This document shows positions 24,789-45,510 of a DNA stretch of 64,000 bases, piece by piece. Source of the DNA: Xiphias gladius (lineage: Eukaryota > Chordata > Actinopteri > Istiophoriformes > Xiphiidae); assembly GCF_016859285.1 (NCBI RefSeq), contig NC_053403.1:19346948-19410947 (forward strand), written 5' to 3'. Position numbers and translations under genes: made by a program. The first letter of the stretch is position 1; each line of letters begins with the position of its first letter. The notes under the pieces are model-generated. The model searched no databases. It was not told the origin of the DNA and saw only the letters and a list, made by a program, of their open reading frames with translations.

Positions 24789-27700
24789 TGGCATGTAGGA
24801 GCGGTTGCTGCTGCGGCTCCAGTCCAATAAACGACGATAACGCCAGGTTTCTGCTCCTGGCATTGTTCATCATCATCTATCTCTTTTGTGGGGCCGTAGT
24901 TTTCTCAGCACTGGAGCAGCCGAAAGAACGAGAGGCTAAGGAGCGCTGGGCGCAGAGGTTCGATCATTTCAGCCAGAAGTATAACCTGAGTAAGAAGGAC
25001 CTGAAGAACTTCCTCAGGAACTACGAGGAGGCGAACGTAGCCGGTATCCGTGTGGACACAATCAGACCTCGGTGGGACTTCACCGGCGCTTTTTACTTCG
25101 TGGGAACTGTGGTATCAACCATTGGTGAGACGAAGAGACAGGCATTTAAAAACGGTGTTAAAAATGAAGTTTCTCAGTCAGCTTTAAGATATTTTACTGA
25201 AAACGTACTCGTTAGAAATCGATTTGTGTGATTACAGCCTCTTTGCTTTCCCTACAATGTGACTCACTGTGTCACTAATACAAACAAATTCTCCCGTATT
25301 CTTAGACACTATGATCCAGCATAGACATCACCATAGCCCTGGCTGTAGAACAGCTGAACAGAATGAAGATATAATTAATTAAATTAGTTACACCTGTGTT
25401 TGACAAGTTCTCCTCTCTGAACATGCATATGTTTGTTTTTTAAGCAGCATCAGTTTTGTGACACTTGTGATTTTGATTTAGTACCTACAATCTGTTTCTT
25501 TGGGTTCAACAAAAAATAATGCCTGCTTCAGAGCAAGGTTTGTCCCTGACAATCTGTTCTCCATTTCAACACAGGACTGTCTGGGAGCACTAGAGGTGCC
25601 AGTGTCAGTATGACAGACAGAACAGAGTCATCCTTCTAGGCAATAGCACTGTTACACAGTGACAACAATCTTTTGTTGTTGATACCTCTGATTTGTACTT
25701 GCACACTCTGCTTTTATCCTACAGTTTCTTTTCTTCTCAGTATCTGATAGATTAGAGCCATTCAACATATTTGTGTAGAGTGAATTAATGAATTTTGATT
25801 ATTGACAGTTTGAAAGGGCCTCTGATTAGATGACTGGGATGGCCATCACCATTTAAATCAGAGGGATGGTAGGGACCAGGGGTTTGTCAAGCCAGTTTCC
25901 TAACCTATCGCTTTTTACACAACTTAATTAATTTCGCTTGTAGACTTTTATTTTTTTTACCCTGATTGTGGCCTACAAAGAGGGGTGACCGCAAGATTGA
26001 GCCATTGATTCCTGAAGCTTCTGATGATTTCCAAGATTATTTGCCAATTAAAAAGAAATTGTTTCCTCTGCTGTAGCTGTACTAGCAGCCTTTGTGCACT
26101 TTCCATACAACCTCTGACTATGTAGTAAAGACAACATCCTGGTTTTTAAACACAAACTTCATCACATCTTTCTCTCAAGTAACCTATGAATTGCAGACAA
26201 TTTCAAAATGCTCTGGCATATCACACCCTACTACTGACTGTACTATTACAAGTATGGGTTGGCTGTTATAAGTATCAGTATGAATGCACCCACTGATCTT
26301 TAATTGTAACAAGATTGCATCATATCTCTGATCTTACAAATGACAGCTGTATTGTCATTGCATCATAATTGCTGTAAACTCCTGCACAGATATTGTATGC
26401 TGTAATACCTTATTTATTACTCTGAATCCAGATGTCTGAAGAGATAGAGAGGGTGATGGTGAATTTCCCTCACTCCACTCCATCAAATGATTTTCTCACC
26501 CTCAAACAGAGCCAAGCAAGCTGTTTCCCGGTTTGCCAGTCTTTGTGCTAAGCTAAGCTAACCGGCTGCTAGATGAAGGCCATTATTGCCATATAGACAC
26601 AAAAGAAGTATCAGTTTTCATATCTAACTCCTAGGAAGAAAGTGAATAAGCATACTTCCCAAAAAGACAGTTTACTGGTTTAAATATTTTTCTTTGGTGA
26701 GTGAAGTCACATTTAGGAGGACAAATCAGGACTTTTTTTTTGCAAAACTCGGCACCCACATTAACACCCACTATGTTCACAGCTTTTGTTCCATAGCCAT
26801 CCTGACACAGATGTCATACTGACATAGTAGCACGATATTTTCTCTCCTTTCTTTCATGAGTTGTAGATTTTATAAACAGGTTAAACGACTGAGCAACATC
26901 ACGTTTAACTGGGCTTCAGAAACAAGAAGAAAAGAAAAACACGTCTATAAAATCGAGCTCATTTGGCTTTATCGTCGTGTTTGGAAGAAAACTCAAGTTC
27001 AATTAGCACCTGGAAAACCAATTTGAATGTGGAGGCAATCAAATCCTCCACAAGAAGCGTGCCTGTGGCACAGTGGCAATTCATCATGCTGCAGATCAAA
27101 TACAAATACCGGTTTTACTGTGTATTTGTCTACTTATTACAAAATATTTTTTGTGTGTATCCCAGGATTTGGGATGACCACTCCTGCCACCATTGGAGGA
27201 AAAGTCTTCCTGATGTTCTATGGTCTGCTTGGCTGCGCAGCTACCATCCTCTTCTTCAACCTGTTTCTGGAGCGTGTCATCACCGTCATCGCTGTTGTCC
27301 TCAAGTCCTGTCACAAACGACACCATAACAAGGCTTTGCTCCCACAAAATGCCCGGCAAGTCTCTGAGGGAAACAGAGCAGGTGGAGCAGCGGGAGGTGG
27401 AGGAGGAAAAGGGGAGGATCTGGTTGGCTGGAAGCCTTCAGTCTACTGTGTCATGCTCATTCTAGGGGCAGCAGCCATCTTGGTGTCCTGCTGTGCTTCG
27501 CTCATGTACTCGGCAGCCGAGGGCTGGGGCTACCTGGACTCGCTCTACTTCTGTTTTGTGGCCTTCAGCACCATCGGTTTTGGAGATATGGTGAGCAGTC
27601 AACAGGTCGTCTACGAGGGCCATGCAACAGCTGCATATCGGCTCGGCAACTTCTTCTTCATTCTGACCGGCGTCTGCTGCATCTACTCTCTCTTCAACGT

Positions 27701-30700
27701 CATCTCGATCGTCATCAAACAGGTCCTCAACTGGCTGCTAAGAAGGCTGGAAGCCCCCTGCCGCTGCTGTTTTCCCAGGAGGGGTCACCACCCACATCGG
27801 CACCCCCGACGGAATGTGGTGGCCCCAGGTCATCTGCGTACCCGCAGAAATCCCTCCATTGAGACAGACGCCATCAACGAGAGCGAGACTGACCTTGGGC
27901 GCAGGATGTCTGGGGAGATGATCTCCATGAGGGACTTCTTAGCAGCCAACAAGGTGAGGCTGCAGGGTTAGAGTAGGCTGTGGCTGAAAACTTATGTGAC
28001 ATTTCATGTTTAATGTAATCACATGTGTTATTACACGCAATATATTCAGTTAATTCTAGGAATAATTTGATTTAACTGCTAAGATGAGTAACAGACAGAA
28101 CTTTTAGTCAGTAACCGTGTTTCCCTGTAATCGTGCCTTCTGCAGTCATTAACTCCTTCACGCCGGTCACAGTCATCTCTATCATTGTAAGCTTTATTGA
28201 ATTTTTAATGCTCTATGGTAGCATAATTGTCAATGCAGATTCCTCATGAGCAATAACATACATGAAACATATCATATGATGACATGTGTATACTTATTAT
28301 TATTAAAACTCATAATAAAATCTCTGTAGTAATTGAAAATAATATGTGTAAAATTTCTCTGAATACCAAAGGCCATACTGCATTGTTATCACCCCTTCAA
28401 CAGCCCTAATAGACACTTAGAGGTGTCAATTGTACGTACATTTCCGTAACTGCTACCTGACTGTTGAGACGAGAGGAATGAGTGGTGTGAGTCACCCAAG
28501 GATTATTCTGAACTCTAAAAAGATGGATTTTCGCACCTGATGATCATTCTGATTGAAGAGCCTGAGGGTTTTGACTGAGAAAATACTAAATGGTTTGATG
28601 CCATAGCAATGATGTGATAAAACCAACATCAGACCAGTAACACAGAAACTAAACAAAGACACTGATACACAGACATGGAGCAGATATCGATATCTTTCAG
28701 TGGGACTTACATTTACAGAAGATTAGTGCTGGCCCAAAATGAATGACTGAATAGTTTCTACTGATACTTTTGCAAGTTCAATGCGAATCGAGTTTACACT
28801 GGTACTGCCTACAGAAAATAGCCTTATGCCTGCACTATAAGTCCAACACTGGCAAAAGCTTTCATCTTCTCCTGACTAATCGCTTTTTATTTGTACCAAA
28901 CTAACTGTCAGCCTTATAAATTAAAGCATTACGACCCTTAATTGTTTTAAAAACTCACTCGAGTACTGTGTGACAAAGTTTACTTTGCTTTAAGCAGTGC
29001 AGGTAGTGACTAAGACATTTTCTTCTCAGGGCTTAGCATAACTGTATGCACTCACTTCTGAGACTGGTCAGTACAACAAACCTGTACAAGCCCGTATACT
29101 TGACTCTGCTGATGCTGATACCAGCTCTCAAACAGTTTTCATTTACTCCATTTTCACACAAAAGTCAAATTTCACAATTAGCTGATAAATAAAGCAGAAG
29201 GACTAGCATCTCTTTCCACAAAAGAAAAAAATCTGAGATCCACTTTAAATTACAAGGACATCACTCTGAGTGGGATTTAAATGATTTAAATTACAGGAGG
29301 ACCAACAAATTTGCCAAAAAATAGTAGGTAATTGTGGTAAAAAACTACCTACATACTGAATGCGCTCCAGACGGGACTGAAATCACTGAACAGTGCAGGT
29401 AATGTTAAAACAACCTTCTCCCAGAGAAATAAATCCAAATGATGCTATAGCCTTGTTTTCTGCAGCATATGCATAAAAACAAATATTTCCCATATACGGT
29501 ATACACAAAAACCATCACAATGTGGTCTCCAAAGGAGCAACATGTCTAAAGTTTGATTCAGCATCAGAACTGACTGATAACATCAGAGCCTTATATGCCC
29601 TGGCAGGATGGAGGAGGGAATAGGCATTCATGTTACAGTGTGTCGATTGACACCAAATTGACCTGCAAATCATGGTAATGCCCTGTCTGTCTGTAGAGGT
29701 CTGTAATTCCAGATACCTGAATTGCTGTGTAATGCTTTGTACAGCACTTATAATATAATTCATACATAAAATATGAATATATAACATTGGACTTTGTAGC
29801 TAGCAGCTCTGTGGAGCTGTACTTAAGCACAGTGGTGCTTTGAGCTAAATGCTAACATCAGCATGCTAAGCTGCTCATAATGACAATAATGTTTACCATG
29901 TTCACTCGTATACTTTGGTGTGTCTGCATGCAAACCTTTGCTAATTACCATTTAAGATGAAGTACAGCTTAGGCTGATGAGAGTGGTATTTGAGCCTAAA
30001 CCAAAGTATTGGACATAATTACAGTTTTTACCTGATGATGGCACTGAAAGAAAAGTCAGGTGATCACCAGTGTTATTACAATTCATCCTGAGGGGAACAT
30101 GAAGGACTGAACCAAATTTCATGGCAATTTATGTAATATGTTTTCAAGATCTTCTACTCAAAACAACAGTGTCAACTCCATGGTGTGCTAAACTAAAAGT
30201 CAGGGGATCACAAAAGTCAGTACACCCTGTCCTCTGGGGACTATGAATGTTTGTAGAAAATTTCACAAAAGCCATATAGTTGCTGAGATATTTCATTCTG
30301 GACCAAAGTGGTGGACTGACATTGCCATGCCCTTAGCATGGCTAGAAATACACATAAGTGTATGTAAAGTAGCTCAATCTCATTTGATTTAATAGTGACT
30401 GAACACATATAAAACATCATTACATATCAGTTGTGTACATTCTCTACACTTTGCTTTGTAGATTGAAAAATGAAAGGGAAAGGTAGGTGTGTAGGAGAGT
30501 AAATCTGATTTCTGTCAGTCACACTTGTTCAGTATTTGTCATCTTTGTTCACTTAAATCCACACACCAAAGGAGAGGAAAAACACCATCTACTGCCTGTA
30601 TGTCACACCTGTGAAAACAGGCGTGTCTGCCCCCAACACATTGTATTAATTCTGGTTTCACAAAGCTTCACAGGTTGCATGTATCACTTCCAAACACAGA

Positions 30701-30909
30701 GAGCAAATATATCCTCAACTGCTGATTTCTCTGTCTCTTTCCCCTTTCCCCAGGTGAATCTGGCTATTATGCAGAAACAGCTCTCAGAGATGGCCATCGG
30801 GCAACCGCGCCAGTCCAGCTCCAGTTCATGTCAGAATGGATTCTTGGGAGGGGTGGGTGCTCTTGGAATCATGAACAATCGCCTGGCAGAGACTAGTGTA
30901 GACAGATAG
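24788..30909 (+). CDS. kcnk13: THIK-1-type two-pore-domain potassium channel, 3 coding exons
   Basis: Coding exons are 24788-25124, 27166-27953 and 30754-30909 (TAG), all with GT-AG introns, giving 426 residues (human KCNK13 is about 408). The product is a plasma-membrane background K+ channel that works as a dimer. Membrane segment 1 is at about residues 21-41. The first selectivity filter TIGFG is at 111-115, with intron 1 splitting its first Gly codon, a classic K2P intron site. M2 is at about 125-147, followed by a cytosolic loop with an unusual Gly-rich tract (about 184-194). M3 is at about 203-223, the second filter TIGFGD at 248-253 and M4 at about 273-298. The C-terminal tail ends in the THIK-type motif GIMNNRLAETSVDR. 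NLS at 66-68 is an N-glycosylation sequon; the human NFS sequon reads HFS here. The start was chosen because it is the first in-frame ATG, with A at -3 and G at +4. THIK-2 (kcnk12) is the main alternative; neighbouring psmc1 and calm1 favour kcnk13. The a/b paralogue cannot be assigned. Confidence 0.96.
25125..27165 (+). other. kcnk13 intron 1 (2.0 kb)
   Basis: It begins GTGAGA and ends CCCAG. Phase 1, within the first Gly codon of the pore-1 TIGFG motif. If the intron were retained, translation would stop at 25231 after the first pore helix. It contains one interspersed repeat (26503-26672); otherwise I recognise nothing. Confidence 0.9.
26503..26672 (+). repeat. Interspersed repeat, family 3, copy 2 (partial, in kcnk13 intron 1)
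   Basis: It reads 'CAGAGCCAAGCAAGCTGTTT', 'GTGCTAAGCTAAGCTAACCGG' in part, and 'GAAGAAAGTGAATAAGC', the same order as the copy at 5110-5422. Confidence 0.55.
27954..30753 (+). other. kcnk13 intron 2 (2.8 kb), phase 0, near the 3' end of the coding region
   Basis: It begins GTGAGG and ends with a pyrimidine tract and CCCCAG. It separates LLAANK-like and LAIMQKQLSEMA-like segments that are contiguous in mammalian THIK-1. It contains one copy of a MITE-like family (29797-30350). No other feature is recognised. Confidence 0.85.
29797..30350 (+). mobile_element. MITE-like repeat, family 2, copy 3 (in kcnk13 intron 2)
   Basis: It starts 'TAGCTAGCAGCTCTGTGG' and ends 'CCCTTAGCATGGCTAG'. It contains two direct subrepeats beginning 'AAAAGTCAGG' at about 30053 and 30195. 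Confidence 0.65.
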
Positions 30910-31450
30910 GGGAAACAGTGAGAATCCTTTTGCAGAGGATACAAAAGGCTGAGAGGATGAGGCTTGTAAGCACAAACAGACTCTGAGGACTGTCTTCCTG
31001 AAGAAAAAGCAAGAGTTGGGTGGTGTACAAGGCTGAATTTATGACTACGCTATGTATCCTTTCCATCAACAAGCAGGCTGACCCCCAGCAGCTACAGCTT
31101 AGAATCAAACCATCTAAGCCCACTTTCCTGTCAAGAACATGGCTACATGAATGATGCATGATAGTTTGCTGGAGTCTCACATCTGGGCCAGGCTCAGAGT
31201 GCTGGAATGTTCCCACGTGAGAAATTTTGTTTCCATGGTGATAAAAAGCCTTCCTAGAGCCCTTGTATCTACACTTTAAAGACCTGGTACACACTACATG
31301 CTACTTAACACCTAACCAAAACTACCACTCTTTTGCAGTACTTCACAATACCCATTTTGACTCTACCCATATCCATACTGTATCCATCTCTGTAAAGGAC
31401 ATTAATAATAGAAAAATAGCTTTAATAAAATGGGTGTTTCTTTGTTTTGT
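30910..31450 (+). other. Presumed kcnk13 3' UTR with AATAAA at 31424-31429
   Basis: The sequence after the TAG of the channel contains no coding signal. A canonical AATAAA lies about 515 bp downstream and is the first good polyadenylation signal in this strand. The true 3' end cannot be fixed from sequence alone. Confidence 0.45.
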
Positions 31451-31774
31451 GTCTAACAGCAGTTATTACATAAAACAGATTGCCATGTAGAAAATGAAAA
31501 AGAAACCCAATTCATGAGTAATTGAATGTTTACCTTCAATGCTGAATATACAATTTTACAATCAGATGATCAATGACACTCATTCACATCATTCATGATT
31601 CAGACAAATGTTTCCCAGCTATATTATATCCTACTCAATAGCCTCTGTCTTTGGCACTGTTGTAATTCATTATCATGACAAATAGAAGACAAAACTTCAA
31701 CAAAGAGCCTCATTACAAACCAAACACACCTATCTAAAGCTGAATGAGTAGTATTCTGAGTCTGAGGTGAAACC
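31451..31774. other. Intergenic DNA after kcnk13, nothing recognised
   Basis: No gene or repeat is seen. Confidence 0.5.
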
Positions 31775-32024
31775 TACAGATGGGTGACAAATTAAAGGAA
31801 AAAACAACTTGAAGTGTTCTTAGTATAGTGCTGGGCCATGATGATGGTGGTGGAGAGCACTGTCTAACACGTAAGTCCAAAATTTCCCAGAGGTGTTCAA
31901 TTGGGTTGTGATCTGGGGATAGCATATGTTTACCTTTATTTTCATGCTCATCAAACCATCAAAGCAAACCGTGTTTCCCCCACTCATTTTTCAGGTTTTT
32001 CCCTTAGTTTGCCACCCATATGTA
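31775..32024 (-). mobile_element. Tc1/mariner-like transposon, internally deleted
   Basis: The ends are inverted over about 29 bp: TACAGATGGGTGACAAATTA at 31775 and the reverse complement of TTTGCCACCCATATGTA at 32024, both in a TA context. On the minus strand 31870-31925 translates to 'LSPDHNPIEHLWEILD', the C-terminal signature of Tc1-type transposases. Only a scrap of the gene remains. Confidence 0.75.
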
Positions 32025-32885
32025 TTATGTGAGACTGCTGTTTAATTTGGAGTTTTCTGCACATTATCCAAGTACTGATGCAGACATGAGGACATTTTCA
32101 CACCCTGATGCTGTCTAGGACTGTTTGGTATTGACATGAATGCAGTGAAAAAAATAGTTCCAGAGCTGAGGGCTCATTATGTGATTTTAGCTCAGCAGTC
32201 TTAGGTTTATGTTTTTCCTGTAGTCTTGATTCACAGCAAGAACAGTAAACACAAAGGACAAACGACAGAAAGACATGTTAATAACATTCCTGTGGAGTGA
32301 TTAAGTTAGGTGAAACAGCCAGCCTGATCAACTTGAGGACACTACATTACGCTTGATTTAGGGAGATGTTATAGGCATCTTTATGCTCTTTGTAAATGCA
32401 TCTGAGAGGATGCTGAAATTACAGGGGGAGAATCCTCCGGGTTCTACCTCTGATGTCACCAGCTGAGCCTCTTTATATCTGACTTAAGTTACCTGATTTA
32501 CAGAGAAACTGCAAACTAAGAATATGTTATAATATTTTAGAACAGATTCTCCATGATTTTTTAAAGAATGATTTCTAATTATTTTAAGAATATTGTATCT
32601 GTGAGTCATCTGCTGCTAAATCAGTTCAGTTCACAGCATAAACTGAGAAGGAGGTGAGATCCAGATGGCACACAGCATTAAGTAAACATATGCTGAGTAT
32701 GAATGTATCTGTACAAAAAGTAAGAGCACGTTGTAATTGAACATTGGCTTAACCCCCTCCCCCACACAGCAAATGTCCATTCATAGCTTAGCAACTGTAA
32801 CTACTTGTAACTGTAAATTGTCATGCCCTGGATTTCTCCAGATGTTGAAGCAGCATGCATGGGGCTGTAATCATGGAAAAACTCT
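32025..32885. other. Intergenic DNA, nothing recognised
   Basis: No coding or repeat signal is recognised. Confidence 0.5.
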
Positions 32886-34328
32886 GCATTTTTTCAGAGT
32901 TTCATGGATGGTGCCTTTTTGTAGCATTTCCAAAAATCTAAATCACAGAAGTAAAAGTTTAAACAGAACAGTGGGTTTTTGTGCTCTAATGTAAGCTGCT
33001 GTTGTTAACATTTGTGCCTAACTAGCTTACTATCTACAGTAGTAACAATAGTGTTACTACCAAGGCCAAAGAGCACATCATTAGTATTCGCTAGCACAAG
33101 CACTTCCAATATGTAGTATTTCTCCACTGCGTGGAAGCCAATCCTGGATACTATCAGAGTTGAAGCTAACATTAACAGGCCTGCTCTTTCTTGGATTTGG
33201 AGAAGTTTACTTCAGCAACCCCAGCCATGCATGCAACTGTAGCCTCAGTGTAGTAGCACAATATCATGTATGTAGTGATGAACTAGAGTGTTATACAGTA
33301 CAAAATTCTCAATTTAATAAATCTTCTTTTGGAAACATAAAACTATTGCAGACGGCATTTTCAACAAACTCATGGCCCTAAAATTAGCTTAGTCAGCTAT
33401 CTAACTACAACTGATAAAATCTGCCAGCAACAGTGGTTAATTGTAACTGGCAAAATAGAAGGTCACCAGGTAGAAATATGAAGCCTGCTTTTTTCTACCT
33501 CTGTCTGGAACCAAGACAGAGGTACACAAAAATTACTTCAAGTGGTAAAATTACCACCATTAACACTGTAAACTGTAAATGTGCAGAGCAAGAACGGAAA
33601 ACTTGTCAACAATATGTATCAACAATAACTAAGCGTGATTGGGCTGAGAGAACGGTCAATTACAGAGCTTTAATTCATCCATTTGAAAAGTTATGTAGTG
33701 TATTTAATTGTTCTACTCTTTCAAGTTCAAGAGGCTGTAAAGTACTATATTTTATATACTACCTTACTTGACTTAATGTATGTGACTTACATGTTAACAT
33801 TTAACTCTCATCAACACCAGTGTTGAGATATTACTTACATCGTCAGCAAGTCAGTTCATTGACAGTAGAGAAGGAGAAAATAACACAGACATTAATAAAT
33901 CCCTAAATGCAGAAATCCAATACCTTACACAGAATAATAAAACAGACAAGAAATAACTTGAATCTTACAGCCTCCACTCTTTGCTATGGAGACAGTCTCA
34001 CCCTCAGACAGATAATCTGATAAACAAACTAGAAAGATGTTCAGTGTGCTACTACACTGAGGCTACAGTTGCTTGCATGGCTTGGGTTGCTGTAGTAAAC
34101 TTCCCCAAATCCAATAAAGAGCAGGCCTGTTAATGTTAGTTTCAACACTGATAGCATCCAGGACTGGCTTCCAAGCAGTGGAGGAATACTACATAGTGGA
34201 AGTGCTTGTGCTAGTGAATGCTAATGATGTGCTCTTTGGCCTTGGTGGTAACGCTATTGTTACTACTATAGGTAGTAAGCTAGTTAGGCACACAAAAAGG
34301 CACCATCCATTAAAATCTGAAAAAAACA
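32886..34328. mobile_element. Palindromic element with long inverted arms (~1.4 kb)
   Basis: The left arm 32886-33260 and the right arm 34046-34328 are reverse complements at roughly 90% by eye; shared words include GTGCCTAACTAGCTTACTA, CCAAAGAGCACATCATTAG and AACATTAACAGGCCTGCTC. The left arm carries about 90 extra bases (about 32921-33012). The ~785-bp centre has one 112-codon ORF (33433-33771) without family resemblance. It looks like a foldback or long-TIR MITE; class unknown. Confidence 0.7.
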
Positions 34329-34500
34329 AGTATATATATATATACATACATATACATACATATACATATATACAGCTAATTCATTTATGAATTAGCTGTA
34401 TACAATTAAACAATTAAATAATTACCTTAATGAATTATAATATATTATAATTATAATGAATTATATAATAATTACCTTAATGAATTACCTTAATGAATCA
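34329..34500. repeat. (TA)n/(CATA)n microsatellite and AT-rich palindromic DNA
   Basis: Includes a near-perfect palindrome with 16-bp arms at 34369-34384 and 34387-34402 around TT, followed by three 'ACCTTAATGAAT' repeats. Confidence 0.8.
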
Positions 34501-35439
34501 ACTAGGATGGGAGGAATGCATTGGCAATGTCATGTGCATAATTAAAGATTTATCCTGTGCATGACTGTGACAGGGGAGGTTAAATAGCAAGCAAGCCAAT
34601 TAAACAGTCTGTGTAAAAACCACGGCTGTGAGAATAAGGTGGCATGTGGTGCTAGTCAAACATATGTGGAGCATATAATGTTTTTTGTCATAAACAAAAT
34701 CAAAGAAAGAGAATATTAATTCTGCAGCTTTATTCCATGCTCTTTATTGTTGAGGACCCACGTTAAGACCTTGTGCAGTACTTAAAGATGCTGTCCATAA
34801 AGTCATACATCAAACTACACCTTGTCTTGTTATGTTTCTGTCATTGAGAAAACTCCTTTGTTACAGTATCTTTATGATATACTGTACAATAAATTCACCT
34901 TTTGTCTTGTGGAAAATACAGGACTCAGAAAACAATTTGCTTTACTACTTGCTCTAATGACCCATATGATTAATAATGAGCTACAATGTGCAATAATTCA
35001 CAATTAACCATGACAACACATGACATGTGATGTTCATTAAAATGTGTTCAATAAACTTTAAAAGAAAACTTTGATTAAAACACAATACAGTGTGGTATAC
35101 CAATGAGTTCAGACAATGAAATCTGTACAGTTTTTAAAGTTAGTGCCATACAGTTTAGTTGAGCATGAAGATGTTGTGTTTGATATATCCCAATTAAAAT
35201 AATTTTTTTTTAATGTACATGAATTGTCCAAATAAACACACCATGGGCCCTGTGATGATGTTTTAGAAGTTGCTCCATGATTCACTGTTGTGTCTCTACT
35301 GTTCAACTTAAAACACAATCAATGGTCATCAATAATACTATTACTTATTTCATTTTAATAAGTAATGTTTGTGTCAAACGTGTGCTGATTGGACCTTTAA
35401 AATATAAAAATTAAACCTGTACGGCATTGTGGAAAAAAA
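34501..35439. other. Intergenic DNA upstream of psmc1, nothing recognised
   Basis: AT-rich, no coding signal. Confidence 0.5.
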
Positions 35440-35500
35440 TTGCTTTTTGTCCTACAGTCTTGACGTACCCTCTGACGTCACACCAGAGCGACAAGTAACT
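35440..35500 (+). promoter_or_regulatory. psmc1 core promoter/5' UTR with a perfect CRE palindrome
   Basis: TGACGTCA lies at 35473-35480, ending 20 bp before the ATG; a half-site TGACG also begins at 35461. CRE/ATF sites are common in TATA-less housekeeping promoters. No TATA box is evident near the expected position. The 5' UTR must be short if the CRE lies upstream of the start site. Confidence 0.5.
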
Positions 35501-45306
<9,806 letters not shown>

Positions 45307-45510
45307 CCTTCAAAGTTTTATGTTTCTCTCACTCCCCTCACCCCACCTCTACCTATCGCTGTGTGAAAGAGAAGAGACAGCAGTTGAGTTGTCTGTCTCC
45401 CCAGAGAGAGTTTTGATATATTTTGTGCCTGTCGTGTCTGGCTTACCCCACTCTCCTGTTACCATTATATGTTGAGACAATAAATAAAATGAGACAAAAA
45501 TATCTGGTGA
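45307..45510 (+). other. psmc1 3' UTR with overlapping AATAAA signals
   Basis: AATAAA occurs at 45479-45484 and again at 45483-45488, about 175 bp after the stop codon. This is consistent with the short 3' UTR of a housekeeping gene. Confidence 0.7.

Noticed and set aside
33433..33771. 112-codon ORF in the centre of the palindromic element as a transposase
   Set aside because: No DDE, hAT or other catalytic signature could be read; probably accidental.
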